Origin: a virus
Virus record (IMG/VR): IMGVR_UViG_3300023179_000166
Span: 1-48,387 of that record
Strand: one strand, 5' to 3'
DNA: 48,387 nt
The stretch's first letter is position 1; the number at the start of each line of letters is the position of its first letter. Positions 1 to 11,265 of the stretch are shown one piece after another. The notes below the pieces were generated by a model, which was not told where the DNA came from, ran no database searches, and worked only from the letters and a program-made list of their open reading frames with translations. Made by a program: the position numbers and the translations under genes.

Positions 1-635
1 CCACCACCAGCATTGTAGCCGCCTCCGCCGCCTCCGCCGCCTCCCCAAACATTGGGGCCTTTATAGTAATTACCGCCACCGCCACCACCACCACCACCAC
101 CACCGCGGAGTTCGCCTAAGGCATTATCGACTTGACAGGCAACACTAACATATAATGCAGTTCCAGCATTTTGTCCACTGGCACCGGCACTATAACCGTT
201 TGATCCAGCACCGCCGTTACCGCCGCGTCCGTAGATTGTGCTTTGATTAATAAATTTTATACCTCGCGGAAAGCTACCACTAATGGTTAAGCCAGCGGTA
301 CCTACTGAGTTTGATAAAATTACATTACCATAAGGGAGTGTACCTATTACATATGAAACACCGTTCCAGCCGGCAGCTAAAGCCTGTGTTCTAAAATCAA
401 TATTGTACCCTCCGGGTAGGTTGAATACAAATGTATAACTTTTACCCCAATAGTCGTCGGGCAATCTTACTGCGCCGCTTGAAACACCAGTTAGAGATCT
501 AACTGGTGTGCTTGGATGTACAATTGTGGTATTTGCGGCATTCCCAAGTTCGATGTTAACTACTCGGTTATCGGGGTAGGCTCTACTTGATGGATTGTCG
601 GCTAAACTGATATAACCAGAGGCAGCTAGTGTCAT
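1..635 (-). CDS. Glycine-rich tail-fibre tip / adhesin (partial, 3' end outside window)
   Basis: Open from an ATG at 635 to the window edge (211 codons visible). The N-terminal ~130 residues are a beta-type domain without low complexity; then come glycine runs of 8-9 residues separated by NYYKGPN- and YNAGG-type linkers. Polyglycine motifs of this kind are known in receptor-binding adhesins of T4-like phages (gp38-like) and in glycine-rich fibre proteins, where Gly sandwiches carry variable loops. It starts 3 nt after the stop of the S74 fibre gene, the position expected for a fibre-tip protein. Function is inferred from composition and location; no family assignment is certain. Confidence 0.72.
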   Translation of the reverse strand, partial: MTLAASGYISLADNPSSRAYPDNRVVNIELGNAANTTIVHPSTPVRSLTGVSSGAVRLPDDYWGKSYTFVFNLPGGYNIDFRTQALAAGWNGVSYVIGTLPYGNVILSNSVGTAGLTISGSFPRGIKFINQSTIYGRGGNGGAGSNGYSAGASGQNAGTALYVSVACQVDNALGELRGGGGGGGGGGGNYYKGPNVWGGGGGGGGGYNAGG

Positions 636-638
636 TGG

Positions 639-3600
639 TTACCTCTTAAGTCGTTCAATCTCGGCTCGAAGCTCCTTGATAGCCTCAATAAGGACTGCTG
701 TAATATTTCCATATGCTACGCTCAGATATCCATTCTTATCTGTATGTACCAATTCTGGCATTACTGCTTGTAATTCTTGAGCGGTTACACCTACATTTTT
801 ACTATTATCGTAATTTCTAATGTAGGTTACACCGCGCATATTACAAACTTTATCTAGTGCGTTCCTAATTGTTTCTATTTCTCTCTTGTGACGAGAGTCA
901 GAGTAGGCTGTTACAGTTCCTTGAGCAACTAGGTTACCGCTACCATCTGTGGTCAAATTGCTGTTACCTGTAACAGCACTACCAGTGCCATAAGCAATAT
1001 AGCCGCTGGTTAGAGACGGTCCAGTTCCTTGGTTACCTTGAGCTCCTTGCGGTCCTTGATTACCCTGATTACCCTGTGGGCCTTGAGCTCCCTGTGCACC
1101 GCTTGGACCTGTAGGACCGCTTGCTCCAGGATTACCCGGCGAAGGAGGGCCACTTGGGCCGCTTACTCCACTTGGACCTTGTCCGCCTGTTAGACCTAAA
1201 TCTCCTTGTGGACCCTGGTTACCCTGCGGCCCTGGTACTGTACTGCTGGACCCTTGATTTCCTGCCGGGCCACTTGGCCCACTTGGACCTTGTGCTCCCT
1301 GCGGACCTGCTCCTTGGGCACCACTTGGACCTTCATTACCTTGAGGTCCACTCGGACCTTGTACACCTTGATTACCGGGAGATCCGTAGCCCGATGGACC
1401 TTGATTACCCTGAGGTCCTTGAAAGCCTTGAGGACCGCTTGGACCTGACGGACCACTTGGACCGATGTCTCCGGAATTTCCTGGAGGGCCGCTTGGACCA
1501 CTTGGGCCTTGAAATCCTGGACCGCTTGGGCCTTGATTTCCAGGATTACCTAAGGCACCCGATGGGCCACTTGGGCCAGAAGCGCCACTTGGGCCGGGAT
1601 TACCTATCGGACCACTTGGACCGTATGGACCACTTGGACCACTAAGATTGCTAGCAGGACCACTCGGACCTTGGCTTCCTTGTGGTCCGCTTGGACCACT
1701 TGGACCACTAATTGTACTCTGTGGGCCTGCTGGGCCGCTCACACCACTTGGGCCTTGCGGACCACTAGGACCACTTGGTCCTGGAACGTTACTTACACCA
1801 GCAACACCTTGTGGACCACTTGGACCTGATGCGCCACTTGGACCTGATGCGCCACTCGGACCGCTGGCTCCTAGACCAATAGGACCACTTGGGCCGCTTG
1901 GACCACTTGCTCCGGCAAAACCGGTACCGCTTGGACCGAGTGGACCACTTGGGCCGCTTGGTCCTTGACTTCCTTGAACACCGGAGACACCAGAAGCACC
2001 ACCTGTACCTTGAGCACCACTTGGGCCGCTTGGGCCACTTGTTCCGGGTGTTCCTTGATTACCTATTGGACCACTTGGACCACTAATTGTACTATCAGCT
2101 CCACTTGGGCCACTTGGGCCACTTGGGCCGACACTGAATGGACCGCTTGGACCGCTTGGACCACTTGCTCCTACTCCACTTGGACCACTTGCGCCCGGAG
2201 TACCTGGTAGTCCACTTGGTCCACTAGGTCCACTTGGACCGCTTACACCGCTTGGACCAGTTGGACCACTAGCACCTTGATTACCAGGATTACCTTGTGG
2301 TCCTACAATCTGTCCAGCATCGATAAATCCGTTAACACTTCCACCACCGACGGCATTTGTATAAACCCATAAATGGCCTGTGCTAGAAACAATATAACCG
2401 TCGCCTAGTGTATTACCACTACCGGGTAAATCTAATTCTGATGTAACACTTCCTTTGATTACAACTGAAGTTCCTGGTTGACCGCTTGGACCGCTAGGAC
2501 CTCTGTTACCACTTGGCCCTGTTGGGCCACTAGTACCTTGAGCACCACTTGGTCCACTTGGGCCAGGCACAGTTGACTGTGGGCCACTTGGTCCACTCGG
2601 TCCACTGGCTCCTTGTGTTCCTGAAATTCCGCTAGGTCCGCTTGCTCCTGTAGATCCGCTCGGTCCTGAAGGTCCACTGGCTCCTTGTGTTCCTGACACG
2701 CCACTTGGTCCACTTGGGCCTTGAGCGCCACTTGGTCCACTTGGGCCACTTGCGCCTTGTGGTCCCGAAACGCCACTGGCGCCTTGAGCACCTTGAGCTC
2801 CACTAGGACCCGACGGTCCACTCGGACCCGGGAGTGTACTATCTGCTCCACTTGGTCCACTTACCGCTGGACCACTTGGTCCACTTGGGCCTTGTGCGCC
2901 TGTATTTCCATTAACGCCGCTTGGTCCTTGTACACCACTTGGTCCACTTGGGCCTTGATTGCCCTGCGGGCCACTTGGCCCACTTGGACCACTAAGTGTA
3001 CTGGCAGCACCACTTGGACCTGATGGACCACTTGGTCCCGATGGACCACTAGGACCTTGACTTCCACTTGGACCACTTGGTCCTCTTGCGCCACTAGGAC
3101 CACTTGGTCCGCTAACCGCCGCTGTATATTGATAGCTGCCGTCAGCAAAGTAGATACCATGTTGCCCTGAGGCAATATTGTCAGATGTAGTTCTGAACCT
3201 TAAAAATTGTGTTGTTAAATCGTAACCAACTTCAACAGTAGCCTGTGGATCGTATTCTCGGCCATATTGTGGACTTGTAGTATCTTTTACAGTACCTAGG
3301 CTCATCTTACCTAAATCTGTAAATGTAGCTACATTACTAAAGTTACCTACATATAACTCAACAGCATTGGTAGCTGTTGAAAAGCCTTGAATATCCGGTC
3401 TGTGGTACGCACCAATGGCACCGACAAGAGAGTTTGATGTACTTCTCCAGTAGAAATACGATTCTGAATTTACAGGCATGGTCTGTACAATATCAGAATT
3501 AATTGTTGCTACCCCAGATCCTGCTCCGCTTCCTGTTCTTGTAGCAGTTTCATCAAATTGCAAGAAGTTAGTCGTTGTAACTACACCGCTAGCATTTGTG

Positions 3601-4532
3601 TATACTATTCGTTTAGCATTTAGTGTAGGTAGTCCACCTGTGAATAAAACACCATTTTGATATAAATTACCGCCGAAGTAGATATCCTTAGCAACGCCTA
3701 AGCCGCCAGCAACGGTTAAAGCACCGGTAATGGTGCTGCTGGCATTTGTTGTATCTGTGGCACGAATTACAGGGACACTCAATAGTCCTGTGCTAGCATT
3801 AAAAGTAATTTGGCTGTTAGCTTTAACATCATAGTAGCCAGTGGCTCCATTTACCAATGTTGGGTAGTAAACAGTGGGATCAGAGTTTGCTACTGATGTT
3901 ATATAAACTTGCTGTGCTCTATTAGCTGTACCAGCAAAAATTGTAGCTGTGCTTACCCATTGTGCCGAAGTTCCGGCTGGATTAACTTGAAGAATATATC
4001 CGGGAGTACCAATAGAAATAAAGCCTGTGGTGTTAGGTGCTGTTTGAATAGGTATGCTACCTTGAGCTCCACCTAATAAATTTGCCACAGCATTTGGAGT
4101 AGGACCGCTAGGGCCTTGGTTACCCTGTGGCCCTGTTGGACCACTTTCACCTTGCGGGCCCGCTGGCCCTTGGTTACCTTGCTCTCCTTGGTTGCCCTGC
4201 GGACCTCTAACACCGCTGGGACCACTAACACCTTGTGTTCCTTGAGGACCGCTTGGACCCTGTGGACCTCGGGGTCCCGATGGACCTTGTGGTCCTGATG
4301 GGCCTTGAACGCCTTGAGGACCGCTTGGACCCGACGGACCGCTTGGACCCTGTGGGCCAGTAGCACCTGTTGGACCTTGAGGCCCTGGATCACCGCGTGT
4401 GTTTAGTAGAGTTCTGGTTTGATTTACAGTAAGATACTGTACAATAGAATTCTGTTTAACAATGATAAGTGTATCAGCGTCGTTTGGCGCTGTATCATTT
4501 AAAATTGTATTAAAATCTGGAATATAAGCCAT
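639..4532 (-). CDS. Collagen-like long tail fibre with C-terminal S74 intramolecular chaperone
   Basis: 1297 residues. A short non-collagen N-terminus (~45 aa) is followed by Gly-X-Y blocks (about residues 46-150, 475-725 and 790-1180), mostly Gly-Pro-Ser with Gly-Pro-Gln and Gly-Asn-Gln, separated by globular segments (about 150-475 and 725-790). The last ~100 residues are a peptidase S74 domain: [10 protein letters not shown] at its start, then GVTAQELQ and a [15 protein letters not shown]-type helix. In this family the domain trimerises the fibre and cuts itself off at the Ser of the SD motif. A perfect TATAAATA late box lies 34 nt upstream, so it is probably a late virion gene. The repeats make the region prone to recombination and to assembly error. 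Confidence 0.9.
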   Translation of the reverse strand: MAYIPDFNTILNDTAPNDADTLIIVKQNSIVQYLTVNQTRTLLNTRGDPGPQGPTGATGPQGPSGPSGPSGPQGVQGPSGPQGPSGPRGPQGPSGPQGTQGVSGPSGVRGPQGNQGEQGNQGPAGPQGESGPTGPQGNQGPSGPTPNAVANLLGGAQGSIPIQTAPNTTGFISIGTPGYILQVNPAGTSAQWVSTATIFAGTANRAQQVYITSVANSDPTVYYPTLVNGATGYYDVKANSQITFNASTGLLSVPVIRATDTTNASSTITGALTVAGGLGVAKDIYFGGNLYQNGVLFTGGLPTLNAKRIVYTNASGVVTTTNFLQFDETATRTGSGAGSGVATINSDIVQTMPVNSESYFYWRSTSNSLVGAIGAYHRPDIQGFSTATNAVELYVGNFSNVATFTDLGKMSLGTVKDTTSPQYGREYDPQATVEVGYDLTTQFLRFRTTSDNIASGQHGIYFADGSYQYTAAVSGPSGPSGARGPSGPSGSQGPSGPSGPSGPSGPSGAASTLSGPSGPSGPQGNQGPSGPSGVQGPSGVNGNTGAQGPSGPSGPAVSGPSGADSTLPGPSGPSGPSGAQGAQGASGVSGPQGASGPSGPSGAQGPSGPSGVSGTQGASGPSGPSGSTGASGPSGISGTQGASGPSGPSGPQSTVPGPSGPSGAQGTSGPTGPSGNRGPSGPSGQPGTSVVIKGSVTSELDLPGSGNTLGDGYIVSSTGHLWVYTNAVGGGSVNGFIDAGQIVGPQGNPGNQGASGPTGPSGVSGPSGPSGPSGLPGTPGASGPSGVGASGPSGPSGPFSVGPSGPSGPSGADSTISGPSGPIGNQGTPGTSGPSGPSGAQGTGGASGVSGVQGSQGPSGPSGPLGPSGTGFAGASGPSGPSGPIGLGASGPSGASGPSGASGPSGPQGVAGVSNVPGPSGPSGPQGPSGVSGPAGPQSTISGPSGPSGPQGSQGPSGPASNLSGPSGPYGPSGPIGNPGPSGASGPSGPSGALGNPGNQGPSGPGFQGPSGPSGPPGNSGDIGPSGPSGPSGPQGFQGPQGNQGPSGYGSPGNQGVQGPSGPQGNEGPSGAQGAGPQGAQGPSGPSGPAGNQGSSSTVPGPQGNQGPQGDLGLTGGQGPSGVSGPSGPPSPGNPGASGPTGPSGAQGAQGPQGNQGNQGPQGAQGNQGTGPSLTSGYIAYGTGSAVTGNSNLTTDGSGNLVAQGTVTAYSDSRHKREIETIRNALDKVCNMRGVTYIRNYDNSKNVGVTAQELQAVMPELVHTDKNGYLSVAYGNITAVLIEAIKELRAEIERLKR

Positions 4533-4565
4533 TGTAAAAGATACCTATCATCGGATGAGATAGTG

Positions 4566-4573
4566 TATTTATA
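4566..4573 (-). promoter_or_regulatory. T4-type late promoter box
   Basis: Exact TATAAATA on the minus strand, 34 nt upstream of the ATG of the collagen/S74 fibre gene in a 77-bp gap. In T4 this -10 box is read by the gp55 late sigma factor. No -35 is expected. Confidence 0.7.
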
Positions 4574-4609
4574 TGATCACAATAACAATGGCTTTTTGGT
4601 TTTTACCGT

Positions 4610-6325
4610 TTAAGCGTAGTTGGTAATTAGGTTAGCGTACCAAGTTCCGCCGATATAATCGACTTGTAAAATATCAATTGATCCTGGGGTACCTGTTAGA
4701 GCAATATTACCATTAAATCCAAATCTCATGGTGCTAGTTAATCCCCAACCGCCAACACCGTCTTGTATTAGAATAAATCGAGTTGACTGACCGTTTAATA
4801 CATTGGTTAAGGTGTTTAATGTAATACTGCCAGTTAACGTCATTGTCTGAACTGTGCCACTGCTTGCGTTAGGAACTATTGTTCCTGATACATTTCCCCA
4901 ATTATATACACTATTTCTAAAACCTCTTAAAATTGTTAATGCATTTGTTGTAATTTGCAAATAGTTGGTAGTTCCTGCTCCGTTATTAAAACTGTGGTTG
5001 TTTGAATTATAATAATGCTGCTGATCGTGGAGTAACAACCTTGTAGTTAACGATGTAGTTCCTGTGCTAGCAGTTTGAACAAATAACCTTGATCCTATAG
5101 CAGTAGCAGATGGAGCCTCGTTTGCTAGAGCATATATTAAAACTTGGTTTAATTGTGGATCACCGGTAGCATTTGTTGCGGTAGTACCTCGCATAGCAAT
5201 ATACCCGATAGTGTCATCTTGCGCTATGGGTTGTCTTGCTCCAGATTGAGCACTTCCTCGGGACGCGGTTATTATAATTCCGTTAGTCGATTTTGTTGAA
5301 GCATCTAACGGTGCTGGATCCTGAGTTGGTACTCCTCTTATTCTTAAAAATCCATTTTCAAACGCACTTACCACGCCTGTTCCAGTGGTTACTGTAACAG
5401 ACATAACACTTAAACTTGTTCCAGAGCCAATTGTTGTACCTGCTGGGCCACTTGGGCCTGCTACTCCTGCTGGGCCGCTTGGGCCGCTTGGACCGCTTGT
5501 ACCTGCACTTCCAGCATTACCGGTTGGCCCACTTGGCCCGCTTGGACCTCGTGGTCCGCTAATTGTACTATCTGCTCCACTTGGTCCGCTCACACCGCTG
5601 ACACCACGAGCACCGCTTGGGCCTTGGCTTCCTTGAGGTCCACTAGGGCCGGCATCACCTTGTGGCCCGCTAGGACCCCCTGGGTCTCCAGGGACACCTT
5701 GTGGCCCACTTACCCCACTTGGGCCATCTAATCCTAATGGACCACTTGGTCCTTGCGGACCACTTGGGCCATTTGGTTCTCCCTGAGGACCTTGTATACC
5801 TTGCGGACCAATACGGCCTTGAGGGCCTTGATTTCCTCTAGGACCACTGGGACCTCTAGAACCACTGGGACCTCTAGGACCGCTAATTGTACTATCTGCT
5901 CCACTTGGACCGCTTACACTCATTCCACTTGGACCACTTGGACCGGTTGCCCCAATGGGTCCTGAAACATTACTAACACCGCTTGGACCTCTAGGGCCGC
6001 TAGGACCACTAGGGCCTGTTGGTCCTTTAGGGCCACTTACATTGCTAACTCCGCTCGGTCCTTGAGCTCCTTGTGGACCGATATCGCCTTGAGGACCACT
6101 TGGACCACTTATTGTACTTGCCGGCCCACTAGCTCCCTGTGAACCAATTGGGCCTGGAAATCCTCTTGGACCAATAGCGCCTCTTGCCAACCAAGCTATA
6201 TCTTTAATATCAACTTTCTTTGTTATACCCGGGCTTGTGGTTTGATCAACTACCACAACTGTTACCGTAGCGGTAAAAGAAGTCGCTGTTAAATTTGTTA
6301 ATGGTGGCAAATTGTCTATAAACAT
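4610..6325 (-). CDS. Collagen-like tail fibre protein
   Basis: 571 residues: an N-terminal ~50-aa segment, a collagen-like Gly-X-Y region (about 52-305, again dominated by Gly-Pro-Ser) and a ~265-aa non-collagen C-terminal domain rich in Thr, Ser, Asn and Gly that looks like a beta-structured receptor-binding head. No S74 domain is present, so it must trimerise in another way. It starts 2 nt from the stop of the upstream Ig-like structural gene, in one tail operon (9558 to 4610). Fibre function is inferred from composition and neighbours. Confidence 0.8.
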   Translation of the reverse strand: MFIDNLPPLTNLTATSFTATVTVVVVDQTTSPGITKKVDIKDIAWLARGAIGPRGFPGPIGSQGASGPASTISGPSGPQGDIGPQGAQGPSGVSNVSGPKGPTGPSGPSGPRGPSGVSNVSGPIGATGPSGPSGMSVSGPSGADSTISGPRGPSGSRGPSGPRGNQGPQGRIGPQGIQGPQGEPNGPSGPQGPSGPLGLDGPSGVSGPQGVPGDPGGPSGPQGDAGPSGPQGSQGPSGARGVSGVSGPSGADSTISGPRGPSGPSGPTGNAGSAGTSGPSGPSGPAGVAGPSGPAGTTIGSGTSLSVMSVTVTTGTGVVSAFENGFLRIRGVPTQDPAPLDASTKSTNGIIITASRGSAQSGARQPIAQDDTIGYIAMRGTTATNATGDPQLNQVLIYALANEAPSATAIGSRLFVQTASTGTTSLTTRLLLHDQQHYYNSNNHSFNNGAGTTNYLQITTNALTILRGFRNSVYNWGNVSGTIVPNASSGTVQTMTLTGSITLNTLTNVLNGQSTRFILIQDGVGGWGLTSTMRFGFNGNIALTGTPGSIDILQVDYIGGTWYANLITNYA

Positions 6326-6327
6326 TA

Positions 6328-8592
6328 TTATACTCTTGTTAACGGTTCGCCAGTTTCAATATCCAACTCTACTAAGTCAATATAATTGGTTCCTGTGTAA
6401 GTATCGGGACCAAATAGTATATCGTCGGTAGGTAACTTATCAGTAATGGCCTGCCTACTAAACATTAGGTATTTAGCTGATGCGCTGTCAAGGCTTTCCT
6501 GTACAATTAACCTATCAATTTCAAAATCTAAAATTTTAAAATCAAATTCAGTTAATTTTATTCTACTTAATATCTTTGATCCGTAGCCGGGTAACGCATA
6601 GCAAAGTGGTACTACACGCATATAACCAGGCGGTTTGTAACTTCCTGGCTGCGGTGTTCCCATAAATCTAGGTAAACTGTCTAAGTTAGTTCCGATATAA
6701 CTATGATTAGGAAGCACTATACTTCGGAGCTTTTTCCTCATTAATTTTATACTACTTGGGTAATAGGCATTTTGATAGTTGTTACTATAAAAAATATTAT
6801 CGGGTGTTTGATTTTTACTGTTAATTTGATCGTCAATGATATCTAGATATATAAGTTCGTAAACTGGAACACCCTTTTCGTCAGCAGCATAGGCAATTTT
6901 TACATCACCAAAATATAGTCTTTTTCGATAGAAATTTTCCATTAGAGCACTATAGTAATCACCTAGTTTTATTTTTTCAATACCAAATTCAAGATACATT
7001 TTTATCTGCTGTTGAACGCCAAAATTAGGATCATTATATCTGTAGATAAAGGCTGGATCAAATGTAAATGTATCGCTCATAAATGTTTGGAATTGTTTTC
7101 TTAATTCTAAACTTAAAAACGGTTTGGCATAAATTTGAGTATATTGTTTTTGTCTATATTGATTTACCTCTATGGTAAATTCTTGATCAATTGCGCTTAA
7201 TCCATAGACATCTGATGCCAATACAGTAAATGTGTAAGTACCTGTTGATCCGTATGATGGTGAGCCGCTGATACTACCATCTTGTTGTAAAGTTAATCCC
7301 GAAGGCAAACTACCGCTTAATAACTCATACTTAATGCTATTTTCTGAATTGATCTGTTCAGCTTTTACACTTAGTTCACTGACAAACCCTTCAAATATTG
7401 AGCCAAGTGTGCCAGTAGAAACCCATTTTATATAAGATGAAACATTACCCGAAACAGTTAGAGAAAATACATTAGATGCAGTAGTCTGGAATCTAAGTGT
7501 ATTTGTTTTTGTAGCGTTAACTTCAAAGGTATATGTTTTTGCGTAGGCAGGCTGATAAGGTATGAAGCCTCTTACTATTCCATTAGAGTTTATTCCTAAG
7601 CCTCTAGGTAACATATTAAGATAATTATTACTAGAGGTTATTGAATAAACCGTTGTTCCGTTTTCTGGTTGCGGATCATAGGCAGAAATATCTTTAACAT
7701 AATTACCTGCCGATTTAACTGTTCCTAAATTTGAACCTTCTATAAATTGTAGGGCTTGAAGGCTACTTAAATCGGCTGTAAGCGGAGTTGGGATGTTATA
7801 GAAGGTAGCGGTATTATACACTAGTTGAGTGTTATCAACGCGGAACATGTTTGGATTAACTACCAACAATCCAAATGTTTGAGTGCTGCTAATAATACCG
7901 TCGTCGGCAGTTACTTTAAATCTATATAATTTTGGAATTCCTGTAATCTGTGTTGCAGTGGTGTCCGAATGATCGTATGTATAGGTGTCATATGACTCTG
8001 TATCATATCCGCCATATTCAGATAGATTACCATCAAAAGTTAACTTATCATTAATAATACCTGTAATAGTGCCTGTACTGCTTAATGACAGCCCCGGGGG
8101 GAGTCTTCCACTGCCGTCGGCAATATAATATTGTATTTTTGTGCCATCTGGCGAATTTATACTATTCGCCAGAAGTTGAAATTTTACATACTGTTTGTTT
8201 AGGCCGTACGGTCGATTATATAAGCCTACATTTAAAAATGGTGTTACAGTGGTTTGTGTTGAGCCATTTACAAGCCTTGTACTGGTTGATTCAGTAGTAT
8301 TGGTCAAGAACCATTCCGGAGCGCTTGGACCAAATATATCGAGGTTGAAAGTTCTATCGGCAATCGCGCTATCGCTAGTTGCTCTAACTACAAATTTATA
8401 ATTTTCAGTATTTAAAACCGGCGCCGGCGTACCTGAAATAGTACCAGTTGTAGAAAGTTTTATTCCATCTGGCAGTGATCCTGATAAGATTCTATAAATT
8501 ACATTGGTGCCCGATGCTACTACAGATGTAGATGTGCTTACCCTTTCGGTAAAAGTGCCTATAAAGCCTGATGGTGTTATCCACAATGACAT
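6328..8592 (-). CDS. Virion structural protein with putative Ig (He_PIG) repeats
   Basis: 754 residues. Four copies of the He_PIG-type signature ([16 protein letters not shown] near residue 37, [45 protein letters not shown]) mark cadherin-like Ig domains over the first ~480 residues. The last ~270 residues lack these repeats and are rich in aromatic and charged residues. Proteins of this layout occur beside tail fibres in T4-like phages of water, as baseplate- or fibre-associated proteins. It follows the 318-aa fibre gene by 9 nt. Confidence 0.75.
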   Translation of the reverse strand: MSLWITPSGFIGTFTERVSTSTSVVASGTNVIYRILSGSLPDGIKLSTTGTISGTPAPVLNTENYKFVVRATSDSAIADRTFNLDIFGPSAPEWFLTNTTESTSTRLVNGSTQTTVTPFLNVGLYNRPYGLNKQYVKFQLLANSINSPDGTKIQYYIADGSGRLPPGLSLSSTGTITGIINDKLTFDGNLSEYGGYDTESYDTYTYDHSDTTATQITGIPKLYRFKVTADDGIISSTQTFGLLVVNPNMFRVDNTQLVYNTATFYNIPTPLTADLSSLQALQFIEGSNLGTVKSAGNYVKDISAYDPQPENGTTVYSITSSNNYLNMLPRGLGINSNGIVRGFIPYQPAYAKTYTFEVNATKTNTLRFQTTASNVFSLTVSGNVSSYIKWVSTGTLGSIFEGFVSELSVKAEQINSENSIKYELLSGSLPSGLTLQQDGSISGSPSYGSTGTYTFTVLASDVYGLSAIDQEFTIEVNQYRQKQYTQIYAKPFLSLELRKQFQTFMSDTFTFDPAFIYRYNDPNFGVQQQIKMYLEFGIEKIKLGDYYSALMENFYRKRLYFGDVKIAYAADEKGVPVYELIYLDIIDDQINSKNQTPDNIFYSNNYQNAYYPSSIKLMRKKLRSIVLPNHSYIGTNLDSLPRFMGTPQPGSYKPPGYMRVVPLCYALPGYGSKILSRIKLTEFDFKILDFEIDRLIVQESLDSASAKYLMFSRQAITDKLPTDDILFGPDTYTGTNYIDLVELDIETGEPLTRV

Positions 8593-8601
8593 AATTTAAT
8601 T

Positions 8602-9558
8602 TTAATAGAATGCGTTCCAAACGGCACCGTCGTAGAACACAGGATATGGATTTCCAGACCCTTTACTTGCCGGATCCCAGTTTACTCTATCTGCTACAGC
8701 AATCATTCCAACTTGAGGGTTAGCAGGCTGTGCTGCCAGCGACGAAAGTCTTAGTAGGTTTTTAACAAAAACTATACCATTCATATCAATGGTTAATCTT
8801 TGTTGAAGGCTACCGGCTGAATCTGCTACCCACAGTTCTAATATACCAGGAACTTGGGAAGTTGTTACTGTTCCGGCTGGGTCTACATTTGTGTAGATGG
8901 CTGTTGATGGTGTAAAGTTGGTACCATCACTACCTGAAAAAACAAGATTAAAAATAGTATCCCCGGCGGCCAACGCAGCATGAGTACCAGTTGAGTTGCT
9001 TTTTGCTTTAGCAAAATAAATGTAAGCACTGCCGGCATTCCAGTTTATAAATGACGCTGTGCCGGATCCGTTGGTGTGATTGAACTGATGACTACCGCTG
9101 ATATATGTTGTTTGGTTACCGGCCAGCAATCTTCCGTTTATATAGAAATTTGAATTTAGAGGATTTGTTACAGATGCTGAAAGATTACCGTTTTGATCAA
9201 TAGATAAGCCATTACCGACGGAAATAACACCTAATCTGGCCGCTGTTGCTGTGGTTGCTAGTACTGTTGCAGTCGACGCATTCGTGTAGGCTCTTAAAGT
9301 ATTTGCGGAACTAGCAATAGCATTATCTACATAAGTTTGACTAGTAGTGCTGCTAATTGCTGCTGTAAGCAATGTAATATTACTAGAAATATTGGTTACA
9401 GAGCTGTATAAGTCAGATAATATTGGATTGTTATTTCCTAAGGTAAACAACAAGTCATTGTTGTTGTTTACCTTGATAAAAGCATCGCGAATATTGTCGC
9501 CGGTACCGTCGTTGGCCTGACCGCCTGTGTTTATTTTTGAATAATTATAAATCGCCAT
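8602..9558 (-). CDS. Tail fibre / structural protein with N-terminal ANDGTGD motif
   Basis: 318 residues. The N-terminus (INTGGQANDGTGDNIRDAF) is a recurring attachment module of phage fibre and baseplate-wedge proteins. The middle is Thr/Ala/Ser-rich with probable trimeric coiled coil (about 50-115). The C-terminal ~200 residues contain a FINWNAGSAYIYF segment and a DRVNWDPASKGSGNP ending typical of beta-rich fibre heads. An AGAGGA-type ribosome site precedes the ATG. First gene of the tail operon that runs to 4610; a TAAATA-like box lies about 30 nt upstream. Confidence 0.75.
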   Translation of the reverse strand: MAIYNYSKINTGGQANDGTGDNIRDAFIKVNNNNDLLFTLGNNNPILSDLYSSVTNISSNITLLTAAISSTTSQTYVDNAIASSANTLRAYTNASTATVLATTATAARLGVISVGNGLSIDQNGNLSASVTNPLNSNFYINGRLLAGNQTTYISGSHQFNHTNGSGTASFINWNAGSAYIYFAKAKSNSTGTHAALAAGDTIFNLVFSGSDGTNFTPSTAIYTNVDPAGTVTTSQVPGILELWVADSAGSLQQRLTIDMNGIVFVKNLLRLSSLAAQPANPQVGMIAVADRVNWDPASKGSGNPYPVFYDGAVWNAFY

Positions 9559-9605
9559 AGGATTCCTCTAACCCAGATATATAGAGGTATTTACCTAATT
9601 TTGAT

Positions 9606-9830
9606 TTAGTGCAAAGGCCTCTGGTCTAATGTATGTATGTTTTCAATGCCGAATAAACTTAATATCATTTGGACTTCTTCGGGCGGATCGTCCATTAGGT
9701 GTCCCGGAATCATCATAGTTTTTAAAGAACCATCGGGTCCTAAAACAAATGTATAATCATCAGGGCCGGCGTCTTCATCATCGATTTCTAGTTCTTCTAC
9801 AACGAAATCGGGCGTGGTGCTAGTAGTCAT
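9606..9830 (-). CDS. Small acidic hypothetical protein
   Basis: 74 residues, strongly acidic in the first half (VEELEIDDEDAGPDD). No known motif. A GGAGAG ribosome site precedes the ATG. It lies between the superoxide dismutase and the tail-fibre operon, so it could be a small structural or assembly protein; the function is unknown. Confidence 0.6.
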   Translation of the reverse strand: MTTSTTPDFVVEELEIDDEDAGPDDYTFVLGPDGSLKTMMIPGHLMDDPPEEVQMILSLFGIENIHTLDQRPLH

Positions 9831-9859
9831 TTAACTCTCCAATATGGAATAAAGTCAGG

Positions 9860-10426
9860 TTATTTTAAGTTCAACCTGTCATTAATAACTGTCCAGTTAA
9901 TGATCCTCCATATATTATTTAGGTATTTTTGTTTGTCTGCTTGGTAGTCCAACGCCCAACTATGCTCCCACCAATCAATCAGCAGAACAATATCTTGCCT
10001 AACGGCATGATTAGTAATAGTTTTTATCCGTCCATTCCTGGCAAGATAAACCCAGCCGCTGCCTTGTATACCCATGGCAGTTTTTTCAAATTCATTTTTT
10101 AATTCTTCAAGTCCGCCCTTGAAATGTTTATTGATAAATTTAAGGCTTGCATCAAAAGGACGATTAGCGCCCGACGGGGGTTTTAACTGTGGAAAGAAAA
10201 TATTGTGTAAAAAAGCACCTGCTTCATTAAACACAGGATCGCCTTCGCCTTTGTTAAATCTTTCTACATAAGTTTTGGCCAATTTACCATGATGATAATT
10301 CAATGAGTCCTGGCTCAGCACCGGACTTAACTCATCTTTCTGGTAGGGCAGTTTAGCTAGTACCAAAGTTTTTTTATTTTCAACTTCAGTTATAAACTGT
10401 TTAAGTTGAGACAAATCATTGTTCAT
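9860..10426 (-). CDS. Fe/Mn superoxide dismutase
   Basis: 188 residues, normal for the SodA/SodB family. It keeps the N-terminal YHHGK helix (first metal His ~45, active-site Tyr ~53), the second His in GAFLHNIFF (~74), GSGWVYL, and DWWEHSW supplying the last Asp and His ligands, followed by the NNIWRIINW end. So all four metal ligands are present. The usual His30 of the gateway is replaced (KLAKTYV instead of KHHQTYV). The residue that contacts the metal-bound water appears to be His (TNHAV) rather than Gln, as in some archaeal-type enzymes. Likely converts superoxide to H2O2 and O2 in the infected cell. An AATAAATA box ends 6 nt before the ATG. Confidence 0.9.
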   Translation of the reverse strand: MNNDLSQLKQFITEVENKKTLVLAKLPYQKDELSPVLSQDSLNYHHGKLAKTYVERFNKGEGDPVFNEAGAFLHNIFFPQLKPPSGANRPFDASLKFINKHFKGGLEELKNEFEKTAMGIQGSGWVYLARNGRIKTITNHAVRQDIVLLIDWWEHSWALDYQADKQKYLNNIWRIINWTVINDRLNLK

Positions 10427-10437
10427 AAAGATATTTA

Positions 10438-11190
10438 TTAAACAAAATCCGTTGTTTTATTTTTACTAATTAAAACATGGTCTTTATATTTGGCAAGGCT
10501 TTTTTCTATCAGGTTAATATATTTTTTAGGATTTAATTTATATGCTTTCACAATCAATAAAATTTTATGGTACCCGGGGATATAATCACTGCCGTGTTCT
10601 ACTCTTAAATTATTCCATACAAAGCTATTAGAAAAATTAAGTCTTGGAACATAATGCCTCTGACCAGTAATCGAATCATTGTCCTCGTAGACATACAGTG
10701 TGCTTTGAGGGTTTGTATCATAAATCATAATCCTGAAACTAATAGGCAAATCAAACATACAATCGTGGTCTCTGTGCGGCCCTACAGTTCTTCTGCTGCT
10801 CCAAAATGCAAAATTATAACATTCGTTAAACGGCATTAAATCTAAGAGCTGCTCGGTAAAGAGTGGAAATTCTTTTGTAAAATTTTCATAGAAATTACTG
10901 GTCCAAAATTCGGGGATTGCTTGAAAATTATTATTGGTACAAACATCAATACTAGAAAACTGATCTCCACCGACGCTACTACTGGCTAAATCTGGCTTTA
11001 CTTTTCTTATAACTTTTGAGTTGGAATAGAAAAAATCTACTAGTTTTGGATCAAACAGAATAGGCAGGTCTAAAGGTAAAAAGCATAAATTTCCATATTT
11101 TACTTCAAGACTCTGAGTTAACCTGGCCTGATCGGGCTCTAAACAATTGAAATATTGATTTCGTAGAATTCTATTCTGACCTCTGTTCAT
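10438..11190 (-). CDS. Aspartyl hydroxylase / 2OG-Fe(II) oxygenase-like protein
   Basis: 250 residues. The central part has HRDHD (~140), then a FRIMIYD strand, and a distal VEHGSDYIPGYHKILL, which matches the H-x-D ... H plus basic residue layout of double-stranded beta-helix 2-oxoglutarate/Fe(II) oxygenases close to aspartyl/asparaginyl hydroxylases. The substrate is unknown. A TATAAATA late box lies 27 nt upstream, and SOD follows after 11 nt, so both are probably expressed late. It is one of five such oxygenase-like genes in the window. Confidence 0.65.
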   Translation of the reverse strand: MNRGQNRILRNQYFNCLEPDQARLTQSLEVKYGNLCFLPLDLPILFDPKLVDFFYSNSKVIRKVKPDLASSSVGGDQFSSIDVCTNNNFQAIPEFWTSNFYENFTKEFPLFTEQLLDLMPFNECYNFAFWSSRRTVGPHRDHDCMFDLPISFRIMIYDTNPQSTLYVYEDNDSITGQRHYVPRLNFSNSFVWNNLRVEHGSDYIPGYHKILLIVKAYKLNPKKYINLIEKSLAKYKDHVLISKNKTTDFV

Positions 11191-11216
11191 ATAGGTAAAT
11201 TTTTTGATTATGGAAA

Positions 11217-11224
11217 TATTTATA
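11217..11224 (-). promoter_or_regulatory. T4-type late promoter box
   Basis: Exact TATAAATA on the minus strand, 27 nt upstream of the ATG at 11190. It sits in the divergent gap with the plus-strand gene at 11266, which has only a weaker TTAAATAA-like box (about 11230). Confidence 0.65.
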
Positions 11225-11265
11225 GTGGTTAAATAAAGGCATACATTTCATTAAAGGAATATATT

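Noticed and set aside
1121-2210. Several plus-strand and alternative-frame ORFs in the collagen region
   Set aside because: They have Leu/Asp/His or Thr/Trp repeat patterns that come from reading Gly-Pro-Ser codons in other frames.
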